This document shows positions 1 to 7,858 of a stretch of DNA of 22,587 nucleotides, one piece after another; the first letter of the stretch is position 1, and every line of letters starts with the position of its first letter. The position numbers were made by a program, and so were the translations under genes. Under the pieces are notes generated by a model. It was not told the DNA's origin. It saw only the letters and a list, made by a program, of their open reading frames with translations, and made no database searches. The stretch spans positions 1-22,587 of the forward strand of contig CAMHBH010000016.1 of the NCBI GenBank assembly GCA_946183175.1, written 5' to 3'. This DNA comes from an uncultured Oscillibacter sp. (GTDB lineage: Bacteria > Bacillota > Clostridia > Oscillospirales > Oscillospiraceae).

Positions 1-797
1 ACTTTTCCGCTCATAGAGCTACCTTTTTGTTCACAAGAACTTTTCACTGTCCAGTGCGTCAGGAAGGCAGTCAAAAATGATAGATGGGGGAAGAATTTCT
101 CCGGTTTGCGTCAATTCGCAATCTATGAGTTTTCTGATTCAAGGAGCCGAACGGCGGTTATTCGGCAAGCGGATAGCCGCCGTCCGGTTATTGGCGTAGC
201 TCTGCAAAAAGATTCTTTTAACTTATCAGCAAGGCTGTAAAAATACGTCTCATATGTAGCAACGCTCGCCATAGCGTATTGATGAAAAATTCAAAAAAGC
301 AGATATATTTAGAGAAAGACAGCTAAGAACCATAAACGAGCAAATTTCGGATAAAAGTCCTTTTTTGTAAATAATGTTACAAATTTTGGCTGTTCAACGC
401 ATATTTTTTGTTAAAACGCCGAATTTTAATAGCCTAAAATTAAATAGTGAAATTTTTGCAAAGTATTATCGCATTGTGTCGCATGGTCTCGAATGGTTGT
501 TTTTTACACCTTATCTATCAGCTTGCATAGCTGTTTTGCCCAAAAACACGCTGGAAAAGAGCCGTAAGTTTTTTATTCCCTCTTCCCATACTGCGTGATA
601 TGATATGGGCGTCACTGATTGATGACGTTATTGTCTCGGCAACTAATTATTGAGGGTGTCGTGTTCCTGAAATGTCGAAATTACGGGATTTCAGAGAATA
701 GGGAGATTCAGTCTTTACTCGCCGATACAATATCTTGACAAACAGGCGTTCGATGAAACGCCTCATAACGAGAAAAGAAAAGCAAGGAGTTTTGAGA
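1..797. other. AT-rich non-coding leader before the mobilisation operon
   Basis: I see no convincing gene here. The stretch is AT-rich compared with what follows. It holds three inverted repeats: ACGGCGG at 151-157 with CCGCCGT at 177-183, CGTCA at 610-614 with TGACG at 623-627, and CTGAAAT at 667-673 with ATTTCAG at 688-694. The octamer CGGTTATT occurs at 154 and again at 185. A frame open from base 1 to 240 and a 74-codon frame at 374-598 have no ribosome site and no recognisable protein. The two inverted repeats nearest the coupling-protein gene could be regulatory or transfer sites, but this is inference. I found no clear sigma-A promoter for the operon. Confidence 0.5.
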
Positions 798-2840
798 ATG
801 AGCAAAAAGTCCAAAGAAGCATACAAAAGGTTCAACGAACTCTACAAAAAATCTACGTATATGCCGTCTCTGGAAGAAATTATTGCGGAACTCAAAGGAA
901 CGGGCAAGAAGCACAGGCACAGGCACACGCACGAGTACGACTATGATGACAGTTCCGCACCGCCCCCTTTAACCTCTCCCCCAGAGTGGCTTTCGCCTAT
1001 CTCCCAGCCGCAAGCAGTGCAGAATATTCCCCTCGACATGATGCTCAGACAGCCATTTCCTTCCGGGGTTACTTTCGGAATGAAGCGCGGCTTCCCCTCT
1101 GACGACTATATCGGTATTCCGCACGGCAAAGAAGGGAACATCATCGTCATCGGCGGAAATGGCAGTGGAAAAAGCGCGTCTATCGCAAAGCCGACCATCG
1201 TCAGTTGGAAAGGCTTAATGTGCGTCACGGACGTGAAGGGTGAACTTTCCAAGGCTTACGCGGACGCATACCAGCCGGGTAAAAATCGACCGTATCTGAT
1301 TTTTGACCCTATGTGTCCCGATGGCCCCAGCTATGACCCGTTTGGCTGCTTATTGCAGGACGGCGAGGAGAATCTGATTCCCAATATACAGGAAATGGTT
1401 CTGGAGCTTCTTCCGAGTTTACCGGAAGCCAAGGAGCCTTTCTGGTATCAGACGGAACAGGCCGTGTTTGAGGCGGCTCTGCTCTACTGCTTCAAACTCG
1501 AATTGAGTTTCAGCGAGAGCATATGCAAAATCCTCAGCTCCACGATGTCGGCATTATGTAAGGAAATGCTGAAAATGGGAGACGCGGCCATACAGTGCCT
1601 GCTTGGTGAAATTTCCGAGATGAAACCGGAAACGCTGGCCGATGTAGACCGGGGCTTGCGCAACAAACTCATGCGCTTCGCCACGGACCCGTATATCAGT
1701 CATGCGTTCCGGGGAGAACGGGAAGGAGCCAAGTGCTTCACATGGGCGGATTTGGGAAGATACAACATCTTTCTCCGTATTCCTGCCGAGCGGATAGAGC
1801 AGTGGGGTAAGGCAATTAACCTGATGTACGCCCAGCTTTTCCGTCATTTAGAACGCAGACCGGACAAGTATGGCGTGGGCGGGAGAAAAAACATTCAGAC
1901 GCTGTTGCTGATGGATGAATTTCCGAGATTTGGAAAGCTGAATATGATTCTTCCGGCTATCACCACACTGCGTAGCAAGAATGTCAATATTTGTCTGATG
2001 GTTCAGAGCCTTGCGCAACTCGACAAACTTTACGGCGAGAACGGAAGACGAATCATACTGGACAACTGTCAGTATCAGGTCATATTACGTTGCAATGACG
2101 CGGAAACGCAACAATACCTCAGCAATTTGATTGGCGTTGACAAAATCCTGTCGAAAAGCGCCAGTTGTCACTTGGACGAATCCATGAATCGCGTGGGATA
2201 CAGTGAACAGGTCAGCGAGGGGCGGGAACCGCGCATTCTTCCGCATGAACTTGCCACGCTGAATGATGTGCTGTTGCTTACGCCTGATGGGTTCTTCCAG
2301 TTGCAGAAGATTCCGCCCGACTATGATATGGCACATCAACTTGACTTGCGGGAATGTGACTACAACGAACGGCACCCGAGAAGAGTGTTCAAGGCTGACA
2401 CCGAGGAATCTCTACCGACAGTAAATGAACCGATACGGATATTGAAATTACCCGGCATAGCAGTGTGTGATTGCTACCTTGGGGAACCATTTCTGATTCC
2501 GAAGGCCAATGACATGAGAAACGAGGGAGCGAAAATGCTGACCATTGAAGAACGCACCGCCAATGCGGAAGAGCGTATTGCCAAGACCCGCCGCCAGCGG
2601 AACACGGAAGAAAAGGCGGTACGGGATAAGCTGAAAAAGCTGAACGACCGCCGCAACTATATTCTGGGAGAACTGCTCTGCAAGTATTTCCCGGAATTGA
2701 TGGAACTGGAACCGGGAACAACCAAAGCGGAGAATGCCGCCAGATTCGCCTCATTCGAGAACTTCCTGTCCGCGCTCTCCGATGATACGGAGTTGATGGA
2801 CAAGTTGAAGGAGAGAGCGCGGCGCATGGAGGATGTGTAA
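798..2840 (+). CDS. VirD4/TraG-like type IV coupling protein (soluble form)
   Basis: This is a conjugative coupling ATPase that would bring the relaxase-DNA complex to a type IV secretion channel. The 680-residue protein has a Walker A motif GGNGSGKS at residues 119-126 (Lys125) and a Walker B LLLMDEF with Asp373-Glu374. The later sequence (LRSKNVNICLMVQSLAQL and an RILPHEL stretch) is typical of the TraG/VirD4 family. The usual N-terminal membrane helices are absent. In their place is a charged segment with a histidine-rich patch (residues 37-46) and a proline-rich linker. Residues about 575-625 are predicted coiled coil. I chose ATG 798 because AAGGAG lies 8 bases upstream; a TTG at 735 would add 21 residues without a ribosome site. 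It is the first gene of the mobilisation operon, and its stop codon lies inside the first copy of a 23-bp repeat. The family call is firm; lack of membrane anchoring is read directly from the sequence. Confidence 0.9.
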   Translation: MSKKSKEAYKRFNELYKKSTYMPSLEEIIAELKGTGKKHRHRHTHEYDYDDSSAPPPLTSPPEWLSPISQPQAVQNIPLDMMLRQPFPSGVTFGMKRGFPSDDYIGIPHGKEGNIIVIGGNGSGKSASIAKPTIVSWKGLMCVTDVKGELSKAYADAYQPGKNRPYLIFDPMCPDGPSYDPFGCLLQDGEENLIPNIQEMVLELLPSLPEAKEPFWYQTEQAVFEAALLYCFKLELSFSESICKILSSTMSALCKEMLKMGDAAIQCLLGEISEMKPETLADVDRGLRNKLMRFATDPYISHAFRGEREGAKCFTWADLGRYNIFLRIPAERIEQWGKAINLMYAQLFRHLERRPDKYGVGGRKNIQTLLLMDEFPRFGKLNMILPAITTLRSKNVNICLMVQSLAQLDKLYGENGRRIILDNCQYQVILRCNDAETQQYLSNLIGVDKILSKSASCHLDESMNRVGYSEQVSEGREPRILPHELATLNDVLLLTPDGFFQLQKIPPDYDMAHQLDLRECDYNERHPRRVFKADTEESLPTVNEPIRILKLPGIAVCDCYLGEPFLIPKANDMRNEGAKMLTIEERTANAEERIAKTRRQRNTEEKAVRDKLKKLNDRRNYILGELLCKYFPELMELEPGTTKAENAARFASFENFLSALSDDTELMDKLKERARRMEDV

Positions 2841-2923
2841 GTGGACGGGCAGACACGCCTCCTAAGATGAGGGGGCGGCCTGTTCCCCACGATGACCCTT
2901 GATGTGTAAGTGGACGGGCAGAC
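2832..2923 (+). repeat. 23-bp direct repeat flanking a hairpin; candidate oriT
   Basis: An exact 23-bp sequence beginning GATGTGTAAGTGGACGGG occurs at 2832-2854 and 2901-2923, with starts 69 bp apart. Each copy is followed within about 25 bases by GGGGG(C/T)GG, so the repeating unit is longer and degenerate. After the first copy, CGCCTCC (2856-2862) can pair with GGGGGCG (2871-2877) across an 8-base loop with one G-T pair. The TAAGTG core resembles the nick region of Gram-positive MobQ plasmids, and the relaxase gene starts 29 bases after the second copy. A role as transfer origin is inference. Confidence 0.5.
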
Positions 2924-2951
2924 CCATGTGCCAAAAGGGGGTGGTCTATCG

Positions 2952-3710
2952 GTGGCTAATTATCATCTGGAAGTCACCGTGATAAGCCGTAGGAAAGGGC
3001 GTTCTCTCACGAAAGCAGTCCACTATATCAGTGGAAAACGGCTTCGGGACAGCTACCGGAATGAGACTTACTACAGGCGCAGAGACGATGTTCTCTACTG
3101 CCGGATATTTCAACCTGATAACGCCCCGCCTGAGTTCCGCAACCTTCAAAGCCTCTGTGACAGAATTGAGAAAGCTGAAATCCGATATGACGCCCGCACC
3201 GCGCGGGAGTTCAAAGGCTCTCTGCCGAATGAACTACCTATTTGCGAACAGATTCGTATTGTCAGCGGTTTTATAGAACACAATTTTATTAGACAAGGCC
3301 TTTGCGCCGTTGCCGCCATTCACCAAGGAAAGAACGTGGAGGACCCGTCAAGGGATAACCCCCACGTTCATATCATTGTCCCTACCCGGACGGTCGGGCC
3401 TGACGGTTTCAGCAAGGAGAAAGACCGGGAACACGACAAGCGAAAATATATCAAAATCTGGCGCGAACAATGGGCGTTAGCGCAGAACCGCGCCTATGAA
3501 CGAAACGGACTGGACATCAGGGTCAGTCACGAGAGCCTCGAAGCGCAGGGAGAATTTGACCGCGAGCCAACTATCCATTTGAGCCGAATAGACTGGCAGA
3601 GGGAGCAACGCGGAGAAAGAACTCCTGCGGGCGACGAAAAACGTGAAATCGAAAAGCGAAACAAGGAACGCGCCATGAAACGTAAACGCGAACGGAAACG
3701 CTCTCGCTGA
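2952..3710 (+). CDS. MobQ-type relaxase (MobA/MobL family), short form
   Basis: This is a DNA-nicking relaxase that would cut one strand at oriT and stay bound to the 5' end during transfer. The 252-residue protein starts ANYHLEVTVISRRKGRS and has a candidate nicking tyrosine, Tyr25, in AVHYISGKRL. The metal-binding motif HVHIIVPTR has His138 and His140. The family's closing block SHESLEAQG...REPTIHLS follows, then a basic tail. It consists of little more than the relaxase domain, with no primase or helicase. I chose GTG 2952 because AGGGGGTGG (2936-2944) lies 7 bases upstream and the protein then begins like other family members; a GTG at 2910 would run through the direct repeat. It lies between the coupling protein and a protein of unknown function in the same operon. 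Confidence 0.88.
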   Translation: MANYHLEVTVISRRKGRSLTKAVHYISGKRLRDSYRNETYYRRRDDVLYCRIFQPDNAPPEFRNLQSLCDRIEKAEIRYDARTAREFKGSLPNELPICEQIRIVSGFIEHNFIRQGLCAVAAIHQGKNVEDPSRDNPHVHIIVPTRTVGPDGFSKEKDREHDKRKYIKIWREQWALAQNRAYERNGLDIRVSHESLEAQGEFDREPTIHLSRIDWQREQRGERTPAGDEKREIEKRNKERAMKRKRERKRSR

Positions 3711-3777
3711 CGCGAAAATGTCAGAGCGTATCGCCGAATCTTCCGGTCATATATTCTGATTCCGGGGAGGGATGAAT

Positions 3778-4479
3778 ATGAACCGGAGCATTCTCAGACT
3801 GGAAGCGGCGAATCCTGACGAAACCGCGTTCCGAACGACTTTCAAGACCCAGCACGGCAGGAGCGTTTTCCTCTCGCTGGAAATCTGCGGCCCTGATTGC
3901 GCGATTGCGGATTGCTTCTACACTGACCGCAATCAGGGCAGAACCGGAGAGGCACGTTACGGCGCAAGGCCGAAGATGTTACGGACGCTGACATTTTCGA
4001 CGGAAGATTTATTGAGCGTCATTGAAGCGGAACTGGACAAACGCTTTTACGGCGTGGAGTTTGTTCCGAGCGAACAGGCCGGACTTTCGACGGACGAGTA
4101 CCTGCAATTCCAAGCGCGCAACGCGCCGCAAAAATACCGTTTCCTGATTCTGGTCGGGGACGGCGAACGCTACAAGGGACTGCCCGTCCGGTTGCGCACA
4201 AGACTAAAGACAAATCTCCATCGGTCTGTGTTCATCGAACTGGCGTACTACAAGGACGGTCAGGGCGTTGTAAAGGACTGCCATTACTACGACCGCCAGT
4301 ACAGGCGGCGAGATGTCAAAATCACCCCGCCGCAACTGATTCACTGTTTCTTCCCGTACAGTCAATCGGGCATTCTGCACCTAATCAACCACGAAATATG
4401 CTGTGATTTCACGCATATCATCGTAACGGAGGGAATCAACGTGGATTCCAACACCGCGCCCCTGTGCGGGGCTATATAA
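3778..4479 (+). CDS. Unrecognised protein with two tandem copies of one domain
   Basis: I do not recognise this 233-residue protein. It shows a clear internal duplication. Residues 19-97 contain RTTFKTQHGRSVFLSLE and then ADCFYTDR; residues 140-219 contain RTRLKTNLHRSVFIELA and then KDCHYYDR. After each block comes a basic stretch (...RPKM / ...RRRDV), a segment beginning L(T/I)...F(S/F), and a helix-like region ending in a hydrophobic strand. There is no signal peptide or membrane segment. I chose ATG 3778 because GGGGAGG ends 7 bases upstream; ATG 3772 is only one base from it. It sits 67 bases after the relaxase and 13 bases before the next gene, so an accessory role in transfer or excision is plausible but unproven. 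Confidence 0.75.
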   Translation: MNRSILRLEAANPDETAFRTTFKTQHGRSVFLSLEICGPDCAIADCFYTDRNQGRTGEARYGARPKMLRTLTFSTEDLLSVIEAELDKRFYGVEFVPSEQAGLSTDEYLQFQARNAPQKYRFLILVGDGERYKGLPVRLRTRLKTNLHRSVFIELAYYKDGQGVVKDCHYYDRQYRRRDVKITPPQLIHCFFPYSQSGILHLINHEICCDFTHIIVTEGINVDSNTAPLCGAI

Positions 4480-4492
4480 TAAGGAGGCTTCT

Positions 4493-4648
4493 ATGGCGCA
4501 ACTGCAAACCGAGTATACGGATGTCAAGGACGTGAGACATCAGGTGGAACACGTCATTGTTCCGGAAAACGACAAAAAGACCCGTGAACAGCTCATGGAG
4601 GAACTGTTTACCGCGCTGGCGGGAAATCAGAAATGGGTTTCCGCGTAG
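4493..4648 (+). CDS. Small 51-residue acidic protein before the recombinase
   Basis: A short gene begins at ATG 4493 with AAGGAGG at 4481-4487, 5 bases upstream, and stops at TAG 4648. The product begins MAQLQTEYTDVKDV and has the middle segment KKTREQLMEELFTALAG, which looks like an amphipathic helix. It fits neatly into the operon, 13 bases after one gene and 41 before the recombinase. Small proteins at this position in clostridial mobile elements include TnpW-like proteins and recombination directionality factors, but I see no family signature that decides. The reading frame and ribosome site make a real gene likely; the function is unknown. Confidence 0.65.
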   Translation: MAQLQTEYTDVKDVRHQVEHVIVPENDKKTREQLMEELFTALAGNQKWVSA

Positions 4649-4689
4649 CATATCCGCGAATTTCTCCATAAGAAAGGGGGGAGTGTCCA

Positions 4690-6219
4690 ATGGCGATTGC
4701 GCTATATGCGCGGAAGTCCGTTGAACGGGAAAACAGTATCAGTTGCGAGACACAGCTTGAATACTGCCGCTCCGTTCTCCGGCCCAATGAGCGGGACGAA
4801 CAAATCATGACCTTCGTTGACAACGGCTTCTCCGGCGGCAATGTCAACCGCGATGGATTCCAAAAACTCATGCGGCTGGTGCGTCAAGGGAAAATTCGGA
4901 AAGTTATCGTATACAAACTTGACCGTATCAGCCGTTCTCTTGCGGATTTCGTGAACATCTTGCAGGAGTTCAAAGAATACAAAGTCGAGTTCGTATCCTC
5001 TCAGGAATCGTTTGACACATCCTCCCCCTATGGGGAGATGATTGTCAAGCTCCTGATGGTATTCGCCGAGTTTGAGCGAACGTCCACAATCAGCCGCGTG
5101 ACGCAGGCTTACGCACACCGTAGCGAGATGGGCTTCTATATGGGAGGCCGTCAGCCCTATGGATTCGAGCTAATCCCGACCGTTATTCACAATGTCAAGA
5201 CTAAGAAACTCAATCCGATTTCATCCGAGGCGGCTCAAGTGCGCTATATCTTTGAGGTCTACGCGCAGGAAAGCGTGTCCTTACGGCGTCTGCTGGATAT
5301 TCTGATAGCGGAGGATAAGAACCCGTTGAACGGTAGCCACTGGACAACGGCGAAACTCTCCACGCTTTTGAAGAATCCAATTTACGTCAAGGCCGATTCG
5401 GAGGTATACGACTACTACGAGCGGCGCGGCGTACAGATAGCAACGGACGTTTCTATGTTCACCGGGGAATATGGGGCGCAACTCTACGGGCGCACGAAGC
5501 ATAAGCGGGGGAATCCTGACTGGTCTGACATGAAGCTGGTACTGTTGACCCATCCCGGCATGATAGATTCCGACATCTGGCTGAAATGTCAACGGAAACT
5601 TGAAAAGAACCGACAAATCACGAACAGCTACAGCAATCCCACAAGCTGGCTTGCCGGGAAGGTTGTCTGTGAGAAATGCGGGCATACCATGACGACTATC
5701 AAGGGAAAAATTAACAAAAGCGGCGAAATACGGCGTTATTTCAACTGCACGGGAAAATCACACAAGAAAATCTGCACGGGGCCGAAAGTTTCCATCTACG
5801 CCGAAGATTTGGAGAATATGGTATACGACTGCATTTCCGCGAAGCTGTCCGAATTAAAGAGCGCAACGCGCACAACGCGAAAGAGCGATTCCGCCGAGGT
5901 CAACGAACTGAAACTAAAGATAAAAACGATTGAAAAGCAGGAACAACAGCTTTTGGATACCATGCTGGTGGGGGGCTTCAATGACGATTTGCTTGCCCTT
6001 GCGAATCAGAAGGCCGCGCAGTTCAAAAAGGATAAGCTGGCTCTGTATGAACGCATGGAGGATTTGAAAAGCCGTGGGGATGAAACCAGCGTCGTTGTGA
6101 ATCTGGCGAAGTCATGGAAGACCGCCGATTACCAGCGCAAGAAAGCCGTTGCCATGATTATGATACATAGAATCATAATCGCGGAGGACGGCTCCGCTAA
6201 GATAGAGTGGAATATATAA
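4690..6219 (+). CDS. Large serine recombinase (integrase) of the mobilisable element
   Basis: This is a site-specific recombinase that would integrate and excise the element. The 509-residue protein has an N-terminal resolvase domain (about 1-145) with catalytic Ser10 in YARKSVE, the VYKLDRISRS block (Arg79), and EFERTSTISRV. A recombinase domain follows (about 155-300), then a zinc ribbon with Cys327, Cys330, Cys353 and Cys362, and a predicted coiled coil at about 390-480. Length and order fit the TnpX/phiC31-like large serine recombinase group. ATG 4690 follows a purine-rich AAAGGGGGGAG about 7 bases upstream. It is the last gene of the operon and ends just before a strong terminator, as is common for an integrase near an element end. 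The two attachment sites were not identified. Confidence 0.92.
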   Translation: MAIALYARKSVERENSISCETQLEYCRSVLRPNERDEQIMTFVDNGFSGGNVNRDGFQKLMRLVRQGKIRKVIVYKLDRISRSLADFVNILQEFKEYKVEFVSSQESFDTSSPYGEMIVKLLMVFAEFERTSTISRVTQAYAHRSEMGFYMGGRQPYGFELIPTVIHNVKTKKLNPISSEAAQVRYIFEVYAQESVSLRRLLDILIAEDKNPLNGSHWTTAKLSTLLKNPIYVKADSEVYDYYERRGVQIATDVSMFTGEYGAQLYGRTKHKRGNPDWSDMKLVLLTHPGMIDSDIWLKCQRKLEKNRQITNSYSNPTSWLAGKVVCEKCGHTMTTIKGKINKSGEIRRYFNCTGKSHKKICTGPKVSIYAEDLENMVYDCISAKLSELKSATRTTRKSDSAEVNELKLKIKTIEKQEQQLLDTMLVGGFNDDLLALANQKAAQFKKDKLALYERMEDLKSRGDETSVVVNLAKSWKTADYQRKKAVAMIMIHRIIIAEDGSAKIEWNI

Positions 6220-6233
6220 GGATGAAGGATACC

Positions 6234-6270
6234 AAAGAGCGTTGGGGCGTTTGCCCTGACGCTCTTTATC
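6234..6270 (+). terminator. Rho-independent terminator after the serine recombinase
   Basis: AAAGAGCGT (6234-6242) pairs perfectly with ACGCTCTTT (6259-6267). GGGC (6245-6248) pairs with GCCC (6253-6256) inside it, with two G-T pairs between, leaving a GTTT loop. The right arm runs into TTTATCTTT. It starts 15 bases after the recombinase stop. Confidence 0.85.
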
Positions 6271-6313
6271 TTTCCATTCCACACACTCCCACCGTGCCAC
6301 ATCTGACCAATCC

Positions 6314-6493
6314 TTACGAATTTTTGCTATCCTCAATCAATTCGTGGCGCGTTCCGTTTCCGGCGTCCAGTTGTGCAATAGACTTGCGGAGTATTGCCTG
6401 ATTGACCGGGTTGTAGAAAGCATCGGTATTCATAGCGTCAGACAGTGGTTTGGCATCCTCATCCATATGGACATTGAACGGAATTTGCGACAT
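6314..6493 (-). pseudogene. RelB/DinJ-type antitoxin with its middle deleted
   Basis: The 59-residue product begins MSQIPFNVHMDEDAK, like the first strand of RelB/DinJ antitoxins. It then jumps to FYNPVNQAILRKSIAQLDAG, which resembles the C-terminal toxin-binding end of the same family. The helices of the ribbon-helix-helix fold, normally some 35-40 residues, are missing, so DNA binding and dimer formation are doubtful. ATG 6493 has GGAGG 8 bases upstream; an in-frame extension to 6571 is less likely because it crosses the promoter. No toxin gene follows. It may be a decayed antitoxin or a short expressed peptide that still binds a toxin; I call it degenerate with moderate confidence. Confidence 0.6.
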
Positions 6494-6524
6494 GAAAATA
6501 TCCTCCATATTTGACTGCGCTGAC

Positions 6525-6553
6525 ATTGTAGCGCGATAGCAAGACAAATGCAA
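6525..6553 (-). promoter_or_regulatory. Sigma-A-like promoter of the short antitoxin gene
   Basis: Reading the minus strand, TTGCAT (6553-6548) and TACAAT (6530-6525) are separated by 17 bases. Transcription would start near 6518, about 25 bases before the start codon. The promoter lies in the gap after the ATPase gene, so the short antitoxin gene need not depend on it. Confidence 0.65.
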
Positions 6554-6567
6554 GCGTATTGACAGAT

Positions 6568-7782
6568 TCAATTCCAGTCCGTCTGCGTCAGAAAGTCCCG
6601 GATGTTCCGGTGCTTGATTCCGTTCCGGCTAAAGTCCAGCTCGTCCATTGTCACAACGTACTTTGGAAAGTTGTCACGGATTCCGTCATAGGCTCCGAAC
6701 TCCCTGCGGATAGTTTCATCTGACGCGAGCAAATAGGCCGCTTGCACATAGAGCTTTTCCCCGCGCTTCTCACAGACAAAATCAACCTCCCGTTCGCCGA
6801 GCTTGCCTACCGTTACTTTATATCCCCTGCGCAACATCTCCATGTAGAGAATATTTTCCAGTACGAGGTTAATATCCCTTCTGTTGGCTCCAAAGACAGC
6901 TTCCCGTAAGCCGTGGTCAGCAATATAGTATTTCTCGTTCGTGGATAAAATCTGCTTGCCCTGCAAGTCCTCCCGGCTGGCCTGATAGACCAGATAAGCG
7001 TCCTTGCAGTATTTGACATAGTTCAATACCGTATCGGTAGATACCGTCCGGCGTTCGTTTTTCAGAAACTTGGCGATAGAGGTTGCCGAAAAAACCGTTC
7101 CGGCGTTCGCCATCACATAGGCGATGATTCGTTCCAGCAAATCCACGTCCCGGACATGGTTTCGTTTCACAACGTCTTTCAGTACCACGGAATTGTAGAG
7201 GTCTTCCAAGTATCTCATGCACGGTTCCGGCTCATATCGTAGGTTTCCAAGATACGGCATACCTCCAACCGTGATATAGGTTTGAAACATCTGTGCCTGT
7301 GAAGCGTCGGGAAAGATTTGCTTGTAGAGTTCCGAAAACTCCGAAAAGGAAAACGGATAGATGACGAACTCCACATAACGGCCTCCAAGATAGGTAGCCA
7401 GTTCGCCGGACAGCAGTTTTGCGTTGGAGCCTGTCAGATAGATGTCGCAATCTAAGGTAGCCCGCAAGGAGTTGACGCACTTCTCCCAGTCGGTAACTTC
7501 CTGAATCTCATCGAAGAACAGATAGACCTTACCCGTGACAGCGGAGGCGCGTTTCAGGATTTCACGGTGCAATGTTTCAGCAGTACAAAGTCCGGCATTT
7601 TCCATCTTCTCAAAATTGAGGATGATAAACTGTTTGGGACTGACACCAGAAGCAAGCAACTCCTGTTGAATGAGTTCCAGCATGACGGACTTGCCGCTAC
7701 GACGAATGCCAGTCAGGACTTTTACCAGTTCGCCATTGATGAAAGGTCGGATTTGTTGCATATAGGATTCCCGTTGAATCAT
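6568..7782 (-). CDS. AAA ATPase with DUF4143 C-terminal domain
   Basis: This 404-residue protein belongs to the widespread group of prokaryotic ATPases that combine an AAA_14-like domain with DUF4143; their cellular role is largely unknown. It has Walker A GIRRSGKS (Lys31) and Walker B YLFFDEIQ (Asp91-Glu92). The phrase IYLTGSNAKLLSGELATYLGGRY is a family hallmark. A winged-helix-like middle follows, then a nuclease-like C-terminal block REVDFVCEKRGEKLYVQAAY. ATG 7782 has AAAGGAG 11 bases upstream and matches the usual family start. It stands alone, with its own promoter, between the cotJC fragment and the antitoxin remnant. Such genes are common on genomic islands. The length is normal and I see no damage. 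Confidence 0.85.
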   Translation of the reverse strand: MIQRESYMQQIRPFINGELVKVLTGIRRSGKSVMLELIQQELLASGVSPKQFIILNFEKMENAGLCTAETLHREILKRASAVTGKVYLFFDEIQEVTDWEKCVNSLRATLDCDIYLTGSNAKLLSGELATYLGGRYVEFVIYPFSFSEFSELYKQIFPDASQAQMFQTYITVGGMPYLGNLRYEPEPCMRYLEDLYNSVVLKDVVKRNHVRDVDLLERIIAYVMANAGTVFSATSIAKFLKNERRTVSTDTVLNYVKYCKDAYLVYQASREDLQGKQILSTNEKYYIADHGLREAVFGANRRDINLVLENILYMEMLRRGYKVTVGKLGEREVDFVCEKRGEKLYVQAAYLLASDETIRREFGAYDGIRDNFPKYVVTMDELDFSRNGIKHRNIRDFLTQTDWN

Positions 7783-7806
7783 GACGCGTCACGCTCCTTT
7801 GCGGAC

Positions 7807-7835
7807 AGTATATCACATCTATGAAAGATAATCAA
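7807..7835 (-). promoter_or_regulatory. Extended -10 promoter of the DUF4143 ATPase gene
   Basis: On the minus strand TTGATT (7835-7830) and TATACT (7812-7807) are 17 bases apart, and TG precedes the -10 box as TGATATACT. The start of transcription would be near 7800. That leaves only about 18 bases of leader, with the ribosome site at or near the very 5' end. Confidence 0.7.
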
Positions 7836-7858
7836 GCATTGAAACGGAAAATTATCGA

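Noticed and set aside
1..14. Minus-strand ATG at 14 that could start a gene leaving the window
   Set aside because: Only four codons are visible and the ribosome site (AAAGGTAG) is weak.
1..240. Frame open from the window edge to a TAA at 240
   Set aside because: No recognisable motif, odd composition and only 79 codons; it could be chance or the tail of a gene outside the window.
374..598. 74-codon plus-strand frame
   Set aside because: AT-rich, no ribosome site, no family resemblance.
735..797. TTG start for the coupling protein
   Set aside because: No ribosome site; ATG 798 has AAGGAG at ideal distance.
2832..2923. CRISPR array
   Set aside because: Only two repeat copies, with gene-overlapping sequence and no further units.
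2910..2951. GTG start for the relaxase at 2910
   Set aside because: It would translate the direct repeat, and GTG 2952 has a better ribosome site and a family-like N-terminus.
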